From positions 2,170,001-2,234,000 of the forward strand of contig NZ_CP188040.1 in NCBI RefSeq assembly GCF_049943125.1: a DNA stretch of 64,000 bases, in the 5' to 3' direction. Shown here one piece after another: positions 12,680-21,433 of the stretch. The notes under the pieces were generated by a model. That model ran no database searches. It saw nothing but the letters and a program-made list of their open reading frames with translations, and had not been told where the DNA came from. A program made the translations under genes and the position numbers. Position 1 is the stretch's first letter. Each line of letters starts with the position of its first letter. Origin of the DNA: JAEXZL01 sp049943125. Its GTDB lineage: Bacteria; Bacillota; Clostridia; Clostridiales; Clostridiaceae.

Positions 12680-12829
12680 AATTAAAATCCTATTTTTGGA
12701 TGTGCTCTATAAGGATATGGTAATTCTAGCTGAAAATAAGTTAAAAAATTCTGAAAATTATCTTGTGCTGTTGGAAGGATTTTGGTATTATTTAGGTAGA
12801 CAGATGATTACCTTTGAGGGAGGGATTTT

Positions 12830-13201
12830 ATGATTAAACTTTCTGATGCTGAGTGGAGGATAATGGTGAGGCTGTGGGAGAGTTCTCCTAAGACTATTAC
12901 TGAGCTTACAGCAGAGCTTAGGGAGGAGACTGGATGGACTAAGCATACGGTGATAAGCTTTCTGAATAGAATGGTGGATAAGCAGGCGGTGAGTTATCAG
13001 GAGGGGAAGAGAGCAAAGCTTTATTATCCGAAAATTCAAGAGGAGGAAGCACAGCTTCAGGAAGCAGAAAGCTTTCTTCAAAGGGTTTTTAGAGGAAATA
13101 TAGGACTGATGATGAACACCATGGTGGATAAAAAGGCTTTATCCAAAGGAGAAATAGAGGAGCTATATGAAATATTGAGAAAGGCTGAGGAGGAAAAATA
13201 A
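12830..13201 (+). CDS. BlaI/MecI/CopY family repressor
   Basis: A 123-aa winged-helix repressor. The N-terminal 80 residues match the family (LSDAEWRIMVRLWE, TKHTVISFLNRMVDKQAV with the recognition helix). The C-terminal ~40 residues form the dimerisation helices, where BlaR-type proteases cleave the family. The stop overlaps the ATG of the M56 peptidase (TAATG), the classic blaI-blaR1 arrangement. It has the strong ribosome site GAGGGAGGG. No beta-lactamase gene lies nearby, so the regulated target is not apparent. Confidence 0.92.
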   Translation: MIKLSDAEWRIMVRLWESSPKTITELTAELREETGWTKHTVISFLNRMVDKQAVSYQEGKRAKLYYPKIQEEEAQLQEAESFLQRVFRGNIGLMMNTMVDKKALSKGEIEELYEILRKAEEEK

Positions 13202-14649
13202 TGGGTGAGGTAATAATAACATCCTCTCTGTTGATTATAATCGTTTTATTTATAAGAAGAGCTTTTAAAGGAAGGCTTACACTTAAGCTTCAGTATGCTC
13301 TGTGGCTTCTGGTGGTAATCAGGTTAATATTGCCTTTTTCGTTTATTGATAGTCCTGTGAGCATAATGAATTATGTTAGCCTGCCTGAGGAGGTTATTAT
13401 AGCTACTGACTATAACAAAGAGGCTTCAACTAAAGAGCCACAAACTACAGAGAGTGAAGCTGATATAACTGAGGGAAGTTATATTGAGGAATTGACTTAT
13501 GATAGTGATGAGCTTTCTTATTCAATAATTATTAAATATATTTGGTATTTAGGGATAATTACAATTGCTTTATACATGGTTGCTTCTAATGTATTTTTTG
13601 CGAGAAAGCTAATTAAGAGCCGAAAAGAAGTAGAGGTTCATAGTAGCAGGCTACCTATATATACTTCTGATGCTATAAGCTCTCCCTGCTTATTCTGGGG
13701 CTTTAAGGGAACGGGAATTTATATTATTCCTAGCCTTGTGGAGAGTCCTGAGGAAATGAGTCATGTAATTGCCCATGAGCTTTCACATTATTATAATTTT
13801 GATCATTTTTGGGCTTTAGTTAGAAATATTCTTTTAGCTGTTTATTGGTTTAATCCCTTGGTATGGCTAGCTGCTTATATATCCCGTCAGGATTGTGAGC
13901 TGGCCTGCGATGAGGCTGCTATTAAAAGGATTGGAGAAGGGGAAAGATTTGCTTATGGAAGAACCTTGATCAGTCTAATTCCTATGGAAAAACCAGTGAA
14001 GAGCATGTTATCCATAGCTACTACCATGAATACTGATAAAAGGAGTTTAAAGGAGAGGATTACCATGATTGCAAAGAGGCCTAAAATGTTAATGTCCACC
14101 TTTTTAAGTATTATGTTAATTATCGTAGTAGCTGTAGGCTGTACCTTTACTGGAGGAAGGAATTCAAATAATCCAGAAAAATTAGCTAGTGAATTTTTAA
14201 GAAAAATATATGAAGTAGATAGTCATGATAGATATGAAAAACTTACGGAAGCTATTGATGAATATATAAAAGAGCATGCAAAAGAGGGTGGAAATTTATT
14301 ATCAATAGGACCAGAGCCCTTTGAGGAGTATAATAACCTTTATGATCCTTATATGACTGAAAAAGCCTTAGAAGATTTATTTAGTGATGGTTATGCCTAT
14401 GAGCTTGACTCTCTAGCTTATGATAATAATTTTACCTCTGAAGCTAAGGTTATTCATCTATCGGAAACAAAGGGTTCTGGTGAGGCTACAATTTATGACT
14501 ATAGGGTTGATTTAGATATAATATCTGGAGGAGAGAAGGAGACTTTAGAATTAGAAGGGATAATACAGCTAGAAAAGAATGAAGAGGGGAAATATAAGAT
14601 TAGCTTTTTTACTCTTGATAATAAAGCTTTATATGAAAGGTTTAGATAA
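13201..14649 (+). CDS. BlaR1-like M56 family membrane metallopeptidase
   Basis: A 482-aa integral membrane protease that should inactivate the adjacent repressor. Hydrophobic segments lie near residues 3-20, 33-50, 112-135 and 298-318. The zinc motif HELSH is at 192-196 (catalytic Glu193), and the downstream Glu is in CELACDEAA. The last ~160 residues, after a segment ending AVGCTF that resembles a lipobox in mid-protein, form an extracytoplasmic domain. That domain lacks the STXK, SXN and KTG motifs of the penicillin-binding sensor of classical BlaR1. The inducer is therefore probably not a beta-lactam; it could be another envelope stress. Confidence 0.9.
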   Translation: MGEVIITSSLLIIIVLFIRRAFKGRLTLKLQYALWLLVVIRLILPFSFIDSPVSIMNYVSLPEEVIIATDYNKEASTKEPQTTESEADITEGSYIEELTYDSDELSYSIIIKYIWYLGIITIALYMVASNVFFARKLIKSRKEVEVHSSRLPIYTSDAISSPCLFWGFKGTGIYIIPSLVESPEEMSHVIAHELSHYYNFDHFWALVRNILLAVYWFNPLVWLAAYISRQDCELACDEAAIKRIGEGERFAYGRTLISLIPMEKPVKSMLSIATTMNTDKRSLKERITMIAKRPKMLMSTFLSIMLIIVVAVGCTFTGGRNSNNPEKLASEFLRKIYEVDSHDRYEKLTEAIDEYIKEHAKEGGNLLSIGPEPFEEYNNLYDPYMTEKALEDLFSDGYAYELDSLAYDNNFTSEAKVIHLSETKGSGEATIYDYRVDLDIISGGEKETLELEGIIQLEKNEEGKYKISFFTLDNKALYERFR

Positions 14650-14698
14650 GACTTCTTATATAAGTAAGAGAGAGAGTAGTTATTCTGTTATATTTAAA

Positions 14699-14729
14699 AT
14701 GCCAGGCTATGTTAATAATAGCCTGGCAT
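14699..14729. terminator. Hairpin between convergent genes (weak terminator)
   Basis: ATGCCAGGCTAT (14699-14710) pairs perfectly with 14718-14729. The T content downstream is modest on the plus strand; on the minus strand ATTTTAAATA follows. It separates the convergent blaR1-like and small BFD-like genes. Confidence 0.6.
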
Positions 14730-14752
14730 GTCTACATTCTTAAGGAAGAATA

Positions 14753-14926
14753 CTATTTATTTTCATTTATGATCTCGTTGATCTTGCACTTGCATCTTGC
14801 ACCCTTGCAAGCTCCAGTTCCTGCACCAGTTTCTCTTTGCATTTTTTCGTAAGAGTCAGTACCATTTGAAACTGCAGTTAATATTGTTTCTTTATTTACG
14901 TTTTTGCATAAGCATATTTTTTCCAT
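14753..14926 (-). CDS. Small BFD-like [2Fe-2S] protein (57 aa)
   Basis: A short minus-strand gene: ATG 14926 behind GGAGGA with 8-nt spacing, stop TAG at 14755-14753. The product begins MEKICLCKNVNKETI and has GAGTGACKGARC about 30 residues later. The spacing CxC...CxxxxC matches the BFD-like [2Fe-2S] domain found in bacterioferritin-associated ferredoxin, NirB and CopZ. It is a single-domain protein; no ferritin gene lies nearby. It probably acts as a small electron carrier or iron-release factor, which is an inference from the family. Confidence 0.82.
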   Translation of the reverse strand: MEKICLCKNVNKETILTAVSNGTDSYEKMQRETGAGTGACKGARCKCKINEIINENK

Positions 14927-15117
14927 GTAGATTGTCCTCCTATTGCTGCGTATAAGTTAGTATATTAGGAAAGAAAATAATTCTTTCTTGCACAAGATTA
15001 TTAAAACATAGCTTGTATCAAAAAGCAATGGTAGTAAATGATAGAAAAGTGACTTGTTGGTGATAGTATATTATTAGATAATTTGTTTGACTTTTTACAA
15101 GAGGAGTATTATAATTT

Positions 15118-15393
15118 AGATGCTAAAAACTATGATTAGGAAAAGTAGTGAGTCTGATGCTTTAAGAGAGCGACTTAATGGTGGGAGAGTTGCAGCTAGG
15201 TCTTATGAAAATCACCTGGGAGTTGGTTGCTGAAAATTTAGTAAGCTTACCCGCAAGCCTGCGTTAAGGGATAGAGCATGTTAGTGCTTGAATTATGCTT
15301 CAAGGAGATTTATTTTTATTTTGTTTTTTTACTTGAGGCAGCCATAGGTGGTATAACGAATTATAGCTTCGTCCTTTTGGATGGGGTTTTTTT
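15118..15393 (+). promoter_or_regulatory. T-box riboswitch controlling ileS (isoleucine)
   Basis: The 276-nt leader has T-box features. A likely specifier ATC sits at 15211-15213 followed by a purine. The T-box sequence AGGTGGTATAACG is at 15346-15358. A terminator hairpin (TTCGTCC with GGATGGG, 15368-15386) ends in seven T. Uncharged tRNA-Ile should pair with the specifier and with TGGT to stabilise the antiterminator. The T-box core is less canonical than that of metG (TATAACG instead of TACCGCG). The first part (14927-15117) shows only AT-rich promoter-like sequence. Confidence 0.85.
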
Positions 15394-15458
15394 ATTATAT
15401 AAAAATGGTATTTAGCGTAAATAATAAACAGAATTTGATAAGAGAAAGGAGCCTTAAA

Positions 15459-18400
15459 ATGTACAAAAAAATCGATAGCTCCCGAGGCTTTGTAGCTATG
15501 GAAAAGGATATAGCTAAGCTTTGGAAGGATAAAGACATAATCGAGAAAAATTTTAGTCTTAATGAAGGCAAGAAAAACTTTACTTTCTATGATGGTCCTC
15601 CTACAGCTAATGGTAAGCCACATGTAGGTCATGTGCTTACTAGAGTTATGAAGGACATAGTTCCACGCTATAAGGTAATGAAGGGCTATAGAGTTCTAAG
15701 AAAGGCAGGCTGGGATACTCACGGACTACCTGTAGAGCTAGAAATTGAAAAGAAGCTTGGAATATCAGGAAAGCCTCAGATTGAACAGTATGGTGTAGAG
15801 AAGTTCGTTAAAGAATGTAAGCACAGTGTTTTCTCCTATGTTAACATGTGGAGAGACATGTCTGAGAAGACTGCTTATTGGATAGACATGGATAATCCAT
15901 ATGTTACCTATGAGGATAACTATATAGAGTCTGTTTGGTGGGCATTAAAACAGATGTGGAACAAGGAATTATTATATAAGGGTCATAAGATAGTACCTTA
16001 CTGTCCTAGATGTGGAACTGCTTTATCCTCTCACGAGGTAGCACAAGGCTATAAGGACGTTAAAGAAGCTACAGCAATAGTGAAGTTTAAGGTTAAGGGT
16101 GAAGATAATAAATATATACTTGCTTGGACAACAACTCCTTGGACTCTGCCAAGTAACGTAGCCTTAGCTGTTAATAAGAGCTATGACTATGTAGAGGTAG
16201 TGCAGGAAGGAGAGCATTACATTCTTGCTAAGGCTCTTTTAGGACTTCTTACTGGTGAATATGAGCTTGTTAAAGAGTTCAAGGGAGAAGAGCTTTTAGG
16301 AGTGGAATATGAGCAGCTGTTCCCATTCCATACTCCAGAGAAAAAGGCTTTTTATGTAGTTCACGGTGATTTTGTAACCTTAAGTGATGGTACTGGAATA
16401 GTTCACATTGCTCCAGCCTATGGTGAGGACGATAACCTTATCGGTAAGAAATACGATCTTCCTCTTATAAATTTAGTAGATTTAGAAGGTAAGTTTGTAG
16501 AAGAAGTAGAGCCCTTTAAAGGAATGTTTGTTAAGAAAGCAGATCCAAAGATATTAGAATATATGAAGGAGCATAATACCCTTTATAAAACAGAGAAGTT
16601 TACTCACAGCTATCCACACTGCTGGAGATGTGATACTCCACTTCTTTACTATCCAAAGGATAGCTGGTTTGTAAGGATGTCCTCCTTAAGAGATAAGCTA
16701 TTAGAAAATAATAATAAGATAAATTGGTATCCTGATAATGTAAGAACAGGCCGTTTTGGTAAGTTCTTAGAAAATGTTATCGACTGGGGTATATCCAGAG
16801 ATAGATATTGGGGAACTCCACTTCCTATATGGGAGTGCAGCTGTGGTCACAGAGAGTGCATAGGCAGCAGAGAAGAGCTTGAGAAGAAAGGTATTAATGT
16901 ACCAGAAGGAATAGAGCTTCATAAGCCTTATATAGATGAGGTTAAGCTTAATTGTCCAGAGTGTGGAAAGGAAATGGAGAGAACTGGTGAGGTTATAGAC
17001 TGCTGGTTTGATTCAGGCTCAATGCCTTTTGCTCAGTGGCATTATCCCTTCGAAAATAAAGAGATTTTCGAGGAAAACTTCCCGGCGCAATTTATATCAG
17101 AGGCAGTAGATCAGACTAGAGGATGGTTCTATACACTCCTTGCTATTTCCACTGCAGTATTTGATAAGCCACCTTTTGAAAATTGTATAGTTTTAGGTCA
17201 TGTTCTGGATAAGAGCGGTCTTAAGATGTCAAAGCATAAGGGTAATGTAGTAGATCCTTTTGATGTATTAGAGCATCAGGGAGCAGATGCTACCAGATGG
17301 CATTTCTACACAGCTAGTGCGCCATGGCTTCCTACTAGATTTTCTGAGGATGATGTGGCAGAAGCAGGAAGAAAGTTCTTAAGCACTTTATGGAATGTAT
17401 ATTCCTTCTATGTACTTTATGCTGATTTAGATAAATTCAATCCATTAGACTATAGGGAATTTGTTTCTGATAATGTAATGGATAAGTGGATAATATCAAG
17501 ATTAAATACCCTTGTTAAGTCTGTGGATGAGGACTTAGAAGGCTACAGAATAACTCAGGCAGCTCTATCCATCGAGGAGTTCACCGATGAGCTTTCTAAC
17601 TGGTATGTTAGAAGAAATAGAGCTAGATACTGGAGCGATAGCTTAACTGAGGATAAGATTGGTGCTTATGTAACACTATATACAGTCCTTACTACTTTAA
17701 TTAAGGTAGCAGCACCTTTTGTACCATTTATCACAGAGGAAATGTATCAAAATCTTGTGGTTTCTCTTGATTCTGAGGCACAGGAAAGCATTCACCTTTG
17801 TCCATGGCCAAATTACAACAGCTCCTTGGTAAATCCTGCTCTTGAAGCTGAAATGGAAATGGCTTATAAGATTGTAAAGCTTGGAAGAAGCGCGAGAAAT
17901 GGTGCAAATATAAAGAACAGACAGCCGCTATCAGAAATGCTTATAAGCACAAAATCCTTGCCAGAGTATTATGGAGATATAATAAAGGATGAGCTTAATA
18001 TAAAAGCAGTTCAGTTTGGAGCAGACCTTTCAAAATACGTTAACTTTGAAATCAAGCCTAACCTTCCAGTACTAGGAAGGGCTTATGGAAAGCTGATACC
18101 AGGAATAAGAGGGGAGATAGCAAAGAGAAATCAGATGGAGCTGGCTCAGAAGATACAAAGAGGCGGAGAAGAGATTATAGAGGTTAATGGTACTTCTATA
18201 ACCTTAAACAATGAAAACCTATTGGTAACCATGCAGGGGTTAGAAGGCTATGCTTTCTCTGGAGAAGGAGAAATAGGTGTTGTATTAGATACCACAGTAA
18301 CTCCAGAGCTTCGTGAGGAAGGCCATGTAAGAGAAATAATCTCTAAGATTCAGAATATGAGAAAAGAAAATGGCTTCGAGGTTTCCGATAAGATTAAACT

Positions 18401-18563
18401 ATATGCAGCAGGTAATGAGATGCTTATAGAGGTAATAAAGAAATTCCAGGATACCATAAAGAAGGATACTCTTACAGAAGAAATGATTTTTGATGCTCCA
18501 AAGGAATATGCTGAAGCAAATATAAATGGTGAAAAGCTAAATCTATTTGTGGAAAGAATTTAA
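15459..18563 (+). CDS. ileS: Isoleucyl-tRNA synthetase (eukaryote-like IleRS2 type)
   Basis: A 1034-aa class I synthetase. The HIGH-type motif is HVGH at residues 55-58. WDTHGLPVE and the large CP1 editing domain (TTTPWTLPSNVA) follow, then the KMSKS-type motif KMSKH at 589-593 and the anticodon-binding helical domain (ELSNWYVRRNR). There is no C-terminal Cys4 zinc finger as in E. coli-type IleRS; instead an extended C-terminal domain is present. These features, the KMSKH motif and the length are those of the IleRS2 type, which is commonly less sensitive to mupirocin. The start is ATG 15459 after GAAAGGAG, not an earlier in-frame ATG that would lie in the T-box terminator. Confidence 0.96.
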   Translation: MYKKIDSSRGFVAMEKDIAKLWKDKDIIEKNFSLNEGKKNFTFYDGPPTANGKPHVGHVLTRVMKDIVPRYKVMKGYRVLRKAGWDTHGLPVELEIEKKLGISGKPQIEQYGVEKFVKECKHSVFSYVNMWRDMSEKTAYWIDMDNPYVTYEDNYIESVWWALKQMWNKELLYKGHKIVPYCPRCGTALSSHEVAQGYKDVKEATAIVKFKVKGEDNKYILAWTTTPWTLPSNVALAVNKSYDYVEVVQEGEHYILAKALLGLLTGEYELVKEFKGEELLGVEYEQLFPFHTPEKKAFYVVHGDFVTLSDGTGIVHIAPAYGEDDNLIGKKYDLPLINLVDLEGKFVEEVEPFKGMFVKKADPKILEYMKEHNTLYKTEKFTHSYPHCWRCDTPLLYYPKDSWFVRMSSLRDKLLENNNKINWYPDNVRTGRFGKFLENVIDWGISRDRYWGTPLPIWECSCGHRECIGSREELEKKGINVPEGIELHKPYIDEVKLNCPECGKEMERTGEVIDCWFDSGSMPFAQWHYPFENKEIFEENFPAQFISEAVDQTRGWFYTLLAISTAVFDKPPFENCIVLGHVLDKSGLKMSKHKGNVVDPFDVLEHQGADATRWHFYTASAPWLPTRFSEDDVAEAGRKFLSTLWNVYSFYVLYADLDKFNPLDYREFVSDNVMDKWIISRLNTLVKSVDEDLEGYRITQAALSIEEFTDELSNWYVRRNRARYWSDSLTEDKIGAYVTLYTVLTTLIKVAAPFVPFITEEMYQNLVVSLDSEAQESIHLCPWPNYNSSLVNPALEAEMEMAYKIVKLGRSARNGANIKNRQPLSEMLISTKSLPEYYGDIIKDELNIKAVQFGADLSKYVNFEIKPNLPVLGRAYGKLIPGIRGEIAKRNQMELAQKIQRGGEEIIEVNGTSITLNNENLLVTMQGLEGYAFSGEGEIGVVLDTTVTPELREEGHVREIISKIQNMRKENGFEVSDKIKLYAAGNEMLIEVIKKFQDTIKKDTLTEEMIFDAPKEYAEANINGEKLNLFVERI

Positions 18564-18570
18564 TTTATTG

Positions 18571-18602
18571 AGGCCTTTAAGCATTTGCTTAAAGGCCTTT
18601 AA
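18571..18602 (+). terminator. Rho-independent terminator after ileS
   Basis: AGGCCTTTAAGC (18571-18582) pairs perfectly with 18587-18598 around a four-base loop; the following sequence is TTAATAAAAT. Confidence 0.8.
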
Positions 18603-18747
18603 TAAAATAATCAGAATATGATAATAATAGGTGTGTAGTTTTAATTAATTTAATGGATATATAATTAATAATTGGTAAACTTCTTTAAATTAAAGAATAT
18701 TTCTAGTATAATAATTAACAATAGAGTTATGATAGGAGTTGAAATGA

Positions 18748-19746
18748 ATGGCGGCTTCAATAAAAGATGTAGCAAAGGAAGCAGGGGTATCAATTGCAAC
18801 GGTTTCCAGAGTGCTTAATGATATCGATGTAGTAAATGAAGAGACTAAGAAAAAAGTTAAAGACGCAATACAAAAACTGGGATATAGACCGAATATAGTA
18901 GCAAGAAGCTTAAAGACTCAGAGAACAAAGACTATAGGGATTCTTATACCTGATATTTCTAGTCAGTTTTATCCTGAAATAGTTAGAGGTGCTGAGGACG
19001 TTTCTAATATTTATGATTATAACGTTATCTTATGTAACTCTGACTTAGATGTTGAAAAGGAAAAAGAATATCTGAGAGTACTTAAGGAAAAGATGGTAGA
19101 TGGTGTTCTTTACATGAGCTCCTCCTTAAAGACTGAGGTTACAGATGTAATTAAGGAATTAGGCTTAAAGACAGTTCTAGTAGAATCCAGCGATAAGGAA
19201 AAATTCTTCCCTAGTGTAACAATTGACAATGTTAAGGCTGGTTATGAGTCAGCTGAATACATAATCAAAAAAGGTAATAAGGAAATTGCCTTCGTAGGAG
19301 TTGACCCTGATGCAGGAAATGCTTGGGCAGATAGGTATACAGGCTTTAAGAAGGCCATGGAGGATAATGGTCTTGAGATAAATGAGGATCTTTTATTCTT
19401 TGGAGATTTAAGAACTGAAACAGGGATAAAGGGTATAAGCAGTATATTAAAGAAAGCTAGCTCTATTGATGCCGTAGTTTGTGCTTCTGATGAGATTGCC
19501 ATGGGTGTCATAAACAACCTAAGAGAGCATCAGCTTTCCGTTCCTCAAGACGTAGATGTCATAGGCTTTAACAATATATATGCTGCTAGTGTTTATTATC
19601 CAAACCTGACTACCGTAGCTCAGCCTATGTATGATATGGGTTCTATTGCTATGAGAATGTTAATAAAGCTTATAAATCAAAAGACCTTAGAGCAGGGCCA
19701 TTTTGTCCTTGATTACGAGATAATAGAGAGAGATTCCACAAAGTAA
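18748..19746 (+). CDS. ccpA: LacI-family regulator, probable catabolite control protein CcpA
   Basis: A 332-aa LacI/GalR-family regulator. The N-terminal headpiece SIKDVAKEAGVSIATVSRVLN includes the recognition helix, and the hinge is RPNIVARSLKTQ. A periplasmic-binding-like core (60-330) follows with the IGILIPDISSQFYPEIVRGAE entry. Overall similarity to clostridial CcpA is high, and no sugar transport or catabolic gene is linked, consistent with a global regulator that binds cre sites with HPr-Ser-P. A dedicated sugar repressor cannot be fully excluded. The ATG at 18748 is used; AGGAG lies 11 nt upstream. Confidence 0.75.
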   Translation: MAASIKDVAKEAGVSIATVSRVLNDIDVVNEETKKKVKDAIQKLGYRPNIVARSLKTQRTKTIGILIPDISSQFYPEIVRGAEDVSNIYDYNVILCNSDLDVEKEKEYLRVLKEKMVDGVLYMSSSLKTEVTDVIKELGLKTVLVESSDKEKFFPSVTIDNVKAGYESAEYIIKKGNKEIAFVGVDPDAGNAWADRYTGFKKAMEDNGLEINEDLLFFGDLRTETGIKGISSILKKASSIDAVVCASDEIAMGVINNLREHQLSVPQDVDVIGFNNIYAASVYYPNLTTVAQPMYDMGSIAMRMLIKLINQKTLEQGHFVLDYEIIERDSTK

Positions 19747-19761
19747 TTAAATTCCTATGAC

Positions 19762-19797
19762 TTTACTGTGACATTTACAGTAAAACTTTGGTATAAT
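19762..19797 (+). promoter_or_regulatory. Promoter with overlapping dyad operator-like site
   Basis: GTGACA (19769-19774) and TATAAT (19792-19797) form a plausible sigma-A promoter with a 17-bp spacer. The -35 lies inside a perfect dyad, TTTACTGT-N7-ACAGTAAA (19762-19769 and 19777-19784), of the size and spacing of a dimeric repressor operator. The binding protein is unknown. Confidence 0.5.
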
Positions 19798-19808
19798 TAT
19801 TATATACA

Positions 19809-19860
19809 CAGCGTGTAGCTTAACAGCGTAATTCCGATTGTTAAGCTGCATGCTTTTGTT
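19809..19860 (+). terminator. Intrinsic terminator hairpin, about 5-10 nt after the putative start site
   Basis: A 15-bp stem with two wobble pairs (19809-19823 with 19837-19851) is followed by TTTTGTTTTA. It stands between the promoter at 19769-19797 and the gene at 19913, so it could make a ~55-nt RNA or attenuate that gene. It also terminates any ccpA readthrough. Confidence 0.8.
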
Positions 19861-19912
19861 TTATAGAGATTGAAGTGAAAAAATAAGCTAATCAGCATAT
19901 TAGGAGGAAGAT

Positions 19913-20260
19913 ATGATAGGTAAAACCGTTTGGCATAAAGCCTTTGGTAGAGGAGAAATTTTTCAAATGGACAGCAACTATATAGAAGTTTCATTTGAAA
20001 AAGAAGAGGTTGATAATAAAAAGTTCGCTTATCCTGAGGCTTTTAGAAGCTTCTTAAGGTTTGAGGATTCTGAGCTACAAAAACAAGCAGAAGCTAACCT
20101 GGGTGAAGCAGATAGAATAGAGATAGAGAAAAAGCTTCTAGACAAAGAAGAGTCAGACAAAAGACAGGCGGAAGAAAGTGAATTAAAAGCGAAGGCTTTG
20201 AAGGAAAAGCGAGCTACTGCAGCTAAGAAGCGAAAGGATGCTAAGAAAAACGAGATATAG
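19913..20260 (+). CDS. Tudor/SH3-like small protein with charged coiled tail
   Basis: A 115-aa protein. Residues 1-50 (GKTVWHKAFGRGEI, YIEVSFEKEEVDNKKFAYPEAF) match the small SH3/Tudor-like barrel found in many bacterial proteins, including the C-terminus of PcrA-type helicases, and often fused to nucleases. The rest is a Lys/Glu/Ala-rich helix. The start ATG follows TAGGAGGAAG. It is the first gene after the hairpin leader and could be co-transcribed with the YgjP-type peptidase 50 bp downstream. A nucleic-acid or RNA polymerase interaction is a family-based guess. Confidence 0.7.
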   Translation: MIGKTVWHKAFGRGEIFQMDSNYIEVSFEKEEVDNKKFAYPEAFRSFLRFEDSELQKQAEANLGEADRIEIEKKLLDKEESDKRQAEESELKAKALKEKRATAAKKRKDAKKNEI

Positions 20261-20312
20261 GTTTAATATTAATGGTATAAAAGCTTATATCTTATAGTAG
20301 AGGTGGTCTTTT

Positions 20313-21026
20313 ATGAAGTATAAGCTTAAATATGGTAAAAGAAAAACAATAGGCATAAGGATAAGCTCTCTAGAAGGAGTTGTGGTGACCGCTCCAATCA
20401 ACTGTCCTATAAGTGAGATAGAAAAAGTTTTAAAGGAGAAAGAAAGCTGGATTATTAGAAGTCTTAAAGAGGTAGAGGTAGACCTATCCTCTGAAAAGTC
20501 CATGGGGGAAGGAGGAAGCCTTCTGTATCTTGGAAGCTATTATCCTTTGAAGCTGAGATATTCGTCTTTAAAGCCTTCTTCCGTTACACTTAAGGAAGGG
20601 GAAGCAGAGCTTAGATTGAATGCCCTCCTTCAGTTTCATGAGGAGCAAAGGAGGATAGTCATTGTTAAAGAATTGAAGGCCTGGTATAGAGAAAGGGCCT
20701 ATGAATATCTTAAAGAAAGGCTAGACTATTATTCAAAGCTGGTAGGAGTAAAATATAATTCACTTACTATAAAGGATGTAAAGAGCCGGTGGGGAAGCTG
20801 TTCCTCAAAGGGAAATATAAACTTAGATATAAAGCTGATGCTCCTGCCTACAGAGCTTATTGACTACATAGTGCTTCATGAGGTATGTCATTTAAAAGAA
20901 ATGAATCATTCCAAGAGTTATTGGACTTTAGTTGAAGCTTATATGGATGATTATTTAGTAAGAGAAAAAAATATAAAAAACCTCAGCCCACTGGTAAAGG
21001 TTTATTGGAACAAAGTACACCTCTAA
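20313..21026 (+). CDS. YgjP-like zinc metallopeptidase (DUF45)
   Basis: A 237-aa protein of the M48-like DUF45/YgjP family. The zinc motif HEVCH occurs near residue 189 (VLHEVCHLKEMNHSKSYW), with the third ligand His in the NHSKSYW segment. The family signature KSRWGSCSSKGNINLD precedes it. It is cytoplasmic, with no signal or membrane helix. Its substrates are poorly known; family members are often adjacent to type I restriction genes, but none is seen here. The stop codon lies within the stem of the following terminator. Confidence 0.88.
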   Translation: MKYKLKYGKRKTIGIRISSLEGVVVTAPINCPISEIEKVLKEKESWIIRSLKEVEVDLSSEKSMGEGGSLLYLGSYYPLKLRYSSLKPSSVTLKEGEAELRLNALLQFHEEQRRIVIVKELKAWYRERAYEYLKERLDYYSKLVGVKYNSLTIKDVKSRWGSCSSKGNINLDIKLMLLPTELIDYIVLHEVCHLKEMNHSKSYWTLVEAYMDDYLVREKNIKNLSPLVKVYWNKVHL

Positions 21027-21063
21027 AGGCAGAATTATTTGCTGCTTTAGAGGTGTATTTTTT
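21016..21063. terminator. Bidirectional terminator overlapping a stop codon
   Basis: TACACCTCTAAAGGCAG (21016-21032) pairs with 21042-21057 with at most one mismatch; T6 follows on the plus side. It serves both the peptidase gene and the minus-strand gene ending at 21062. Confidence 0.85.
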
Positions 21064-21247
21064 ATATTATTCCTTGAGATTTCAAAAGGTTTTCTAGTTC
21101 ATTTACCTTTTCATTTAGCTTGATAAACTTTTCTTTTAAATCGTCCCTGGATGGTTCCTTTTCAGATAGATTGTTTTCTATGTTTTCTACGGCAGCCAGT
21201 GCCTCATCTATCTCCTGTTGGGCAAGCTTTAAAATATCTTCCTTCAT
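21062..21247 (-). CDS. Small coiled-coil protein, unknown function (61 aa)
   Basis: Minus-strand gene with an AAAGGAG ribosome site before ATG 21247. The 61-aa product is a highly charged heptad-repeat helix (DILKLAQQEIDEALAAVENIENNL, then KFIKLNEKVNELENLL). No Cys, no membrane segment. It may oligomerise or bind a partner; no family is recognised. Confidence 0.65.
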   Translation of the reverse strand: MKEDILKLAQQEIDEALAAVENIENNLSEKEPSRDDLKEKFIKLNEKVNELENLLKSQGII

Positions 21248-21433
21248 AGCTAATCTCCTTTGTCTTCTTAGGTTTTGTAGCTTTATTATTCCTTTATTAG
21301 CGCTCTTTAATGTTAACAGATAAGATAATTCTATGCAATGAGTTATGAAGATTATTATTAATTATGAATCATATATTTTTAGACGAATATATATTAATAA
21401 TCAGATAAAATCAAGGAGTTAAGGGGAGATAAA

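Noticed and set aside
15300..15632. Minus-strand open frame over the ileS leader
   Set aside because: It overlaps the T-box and ileS start, with no ribosome site.
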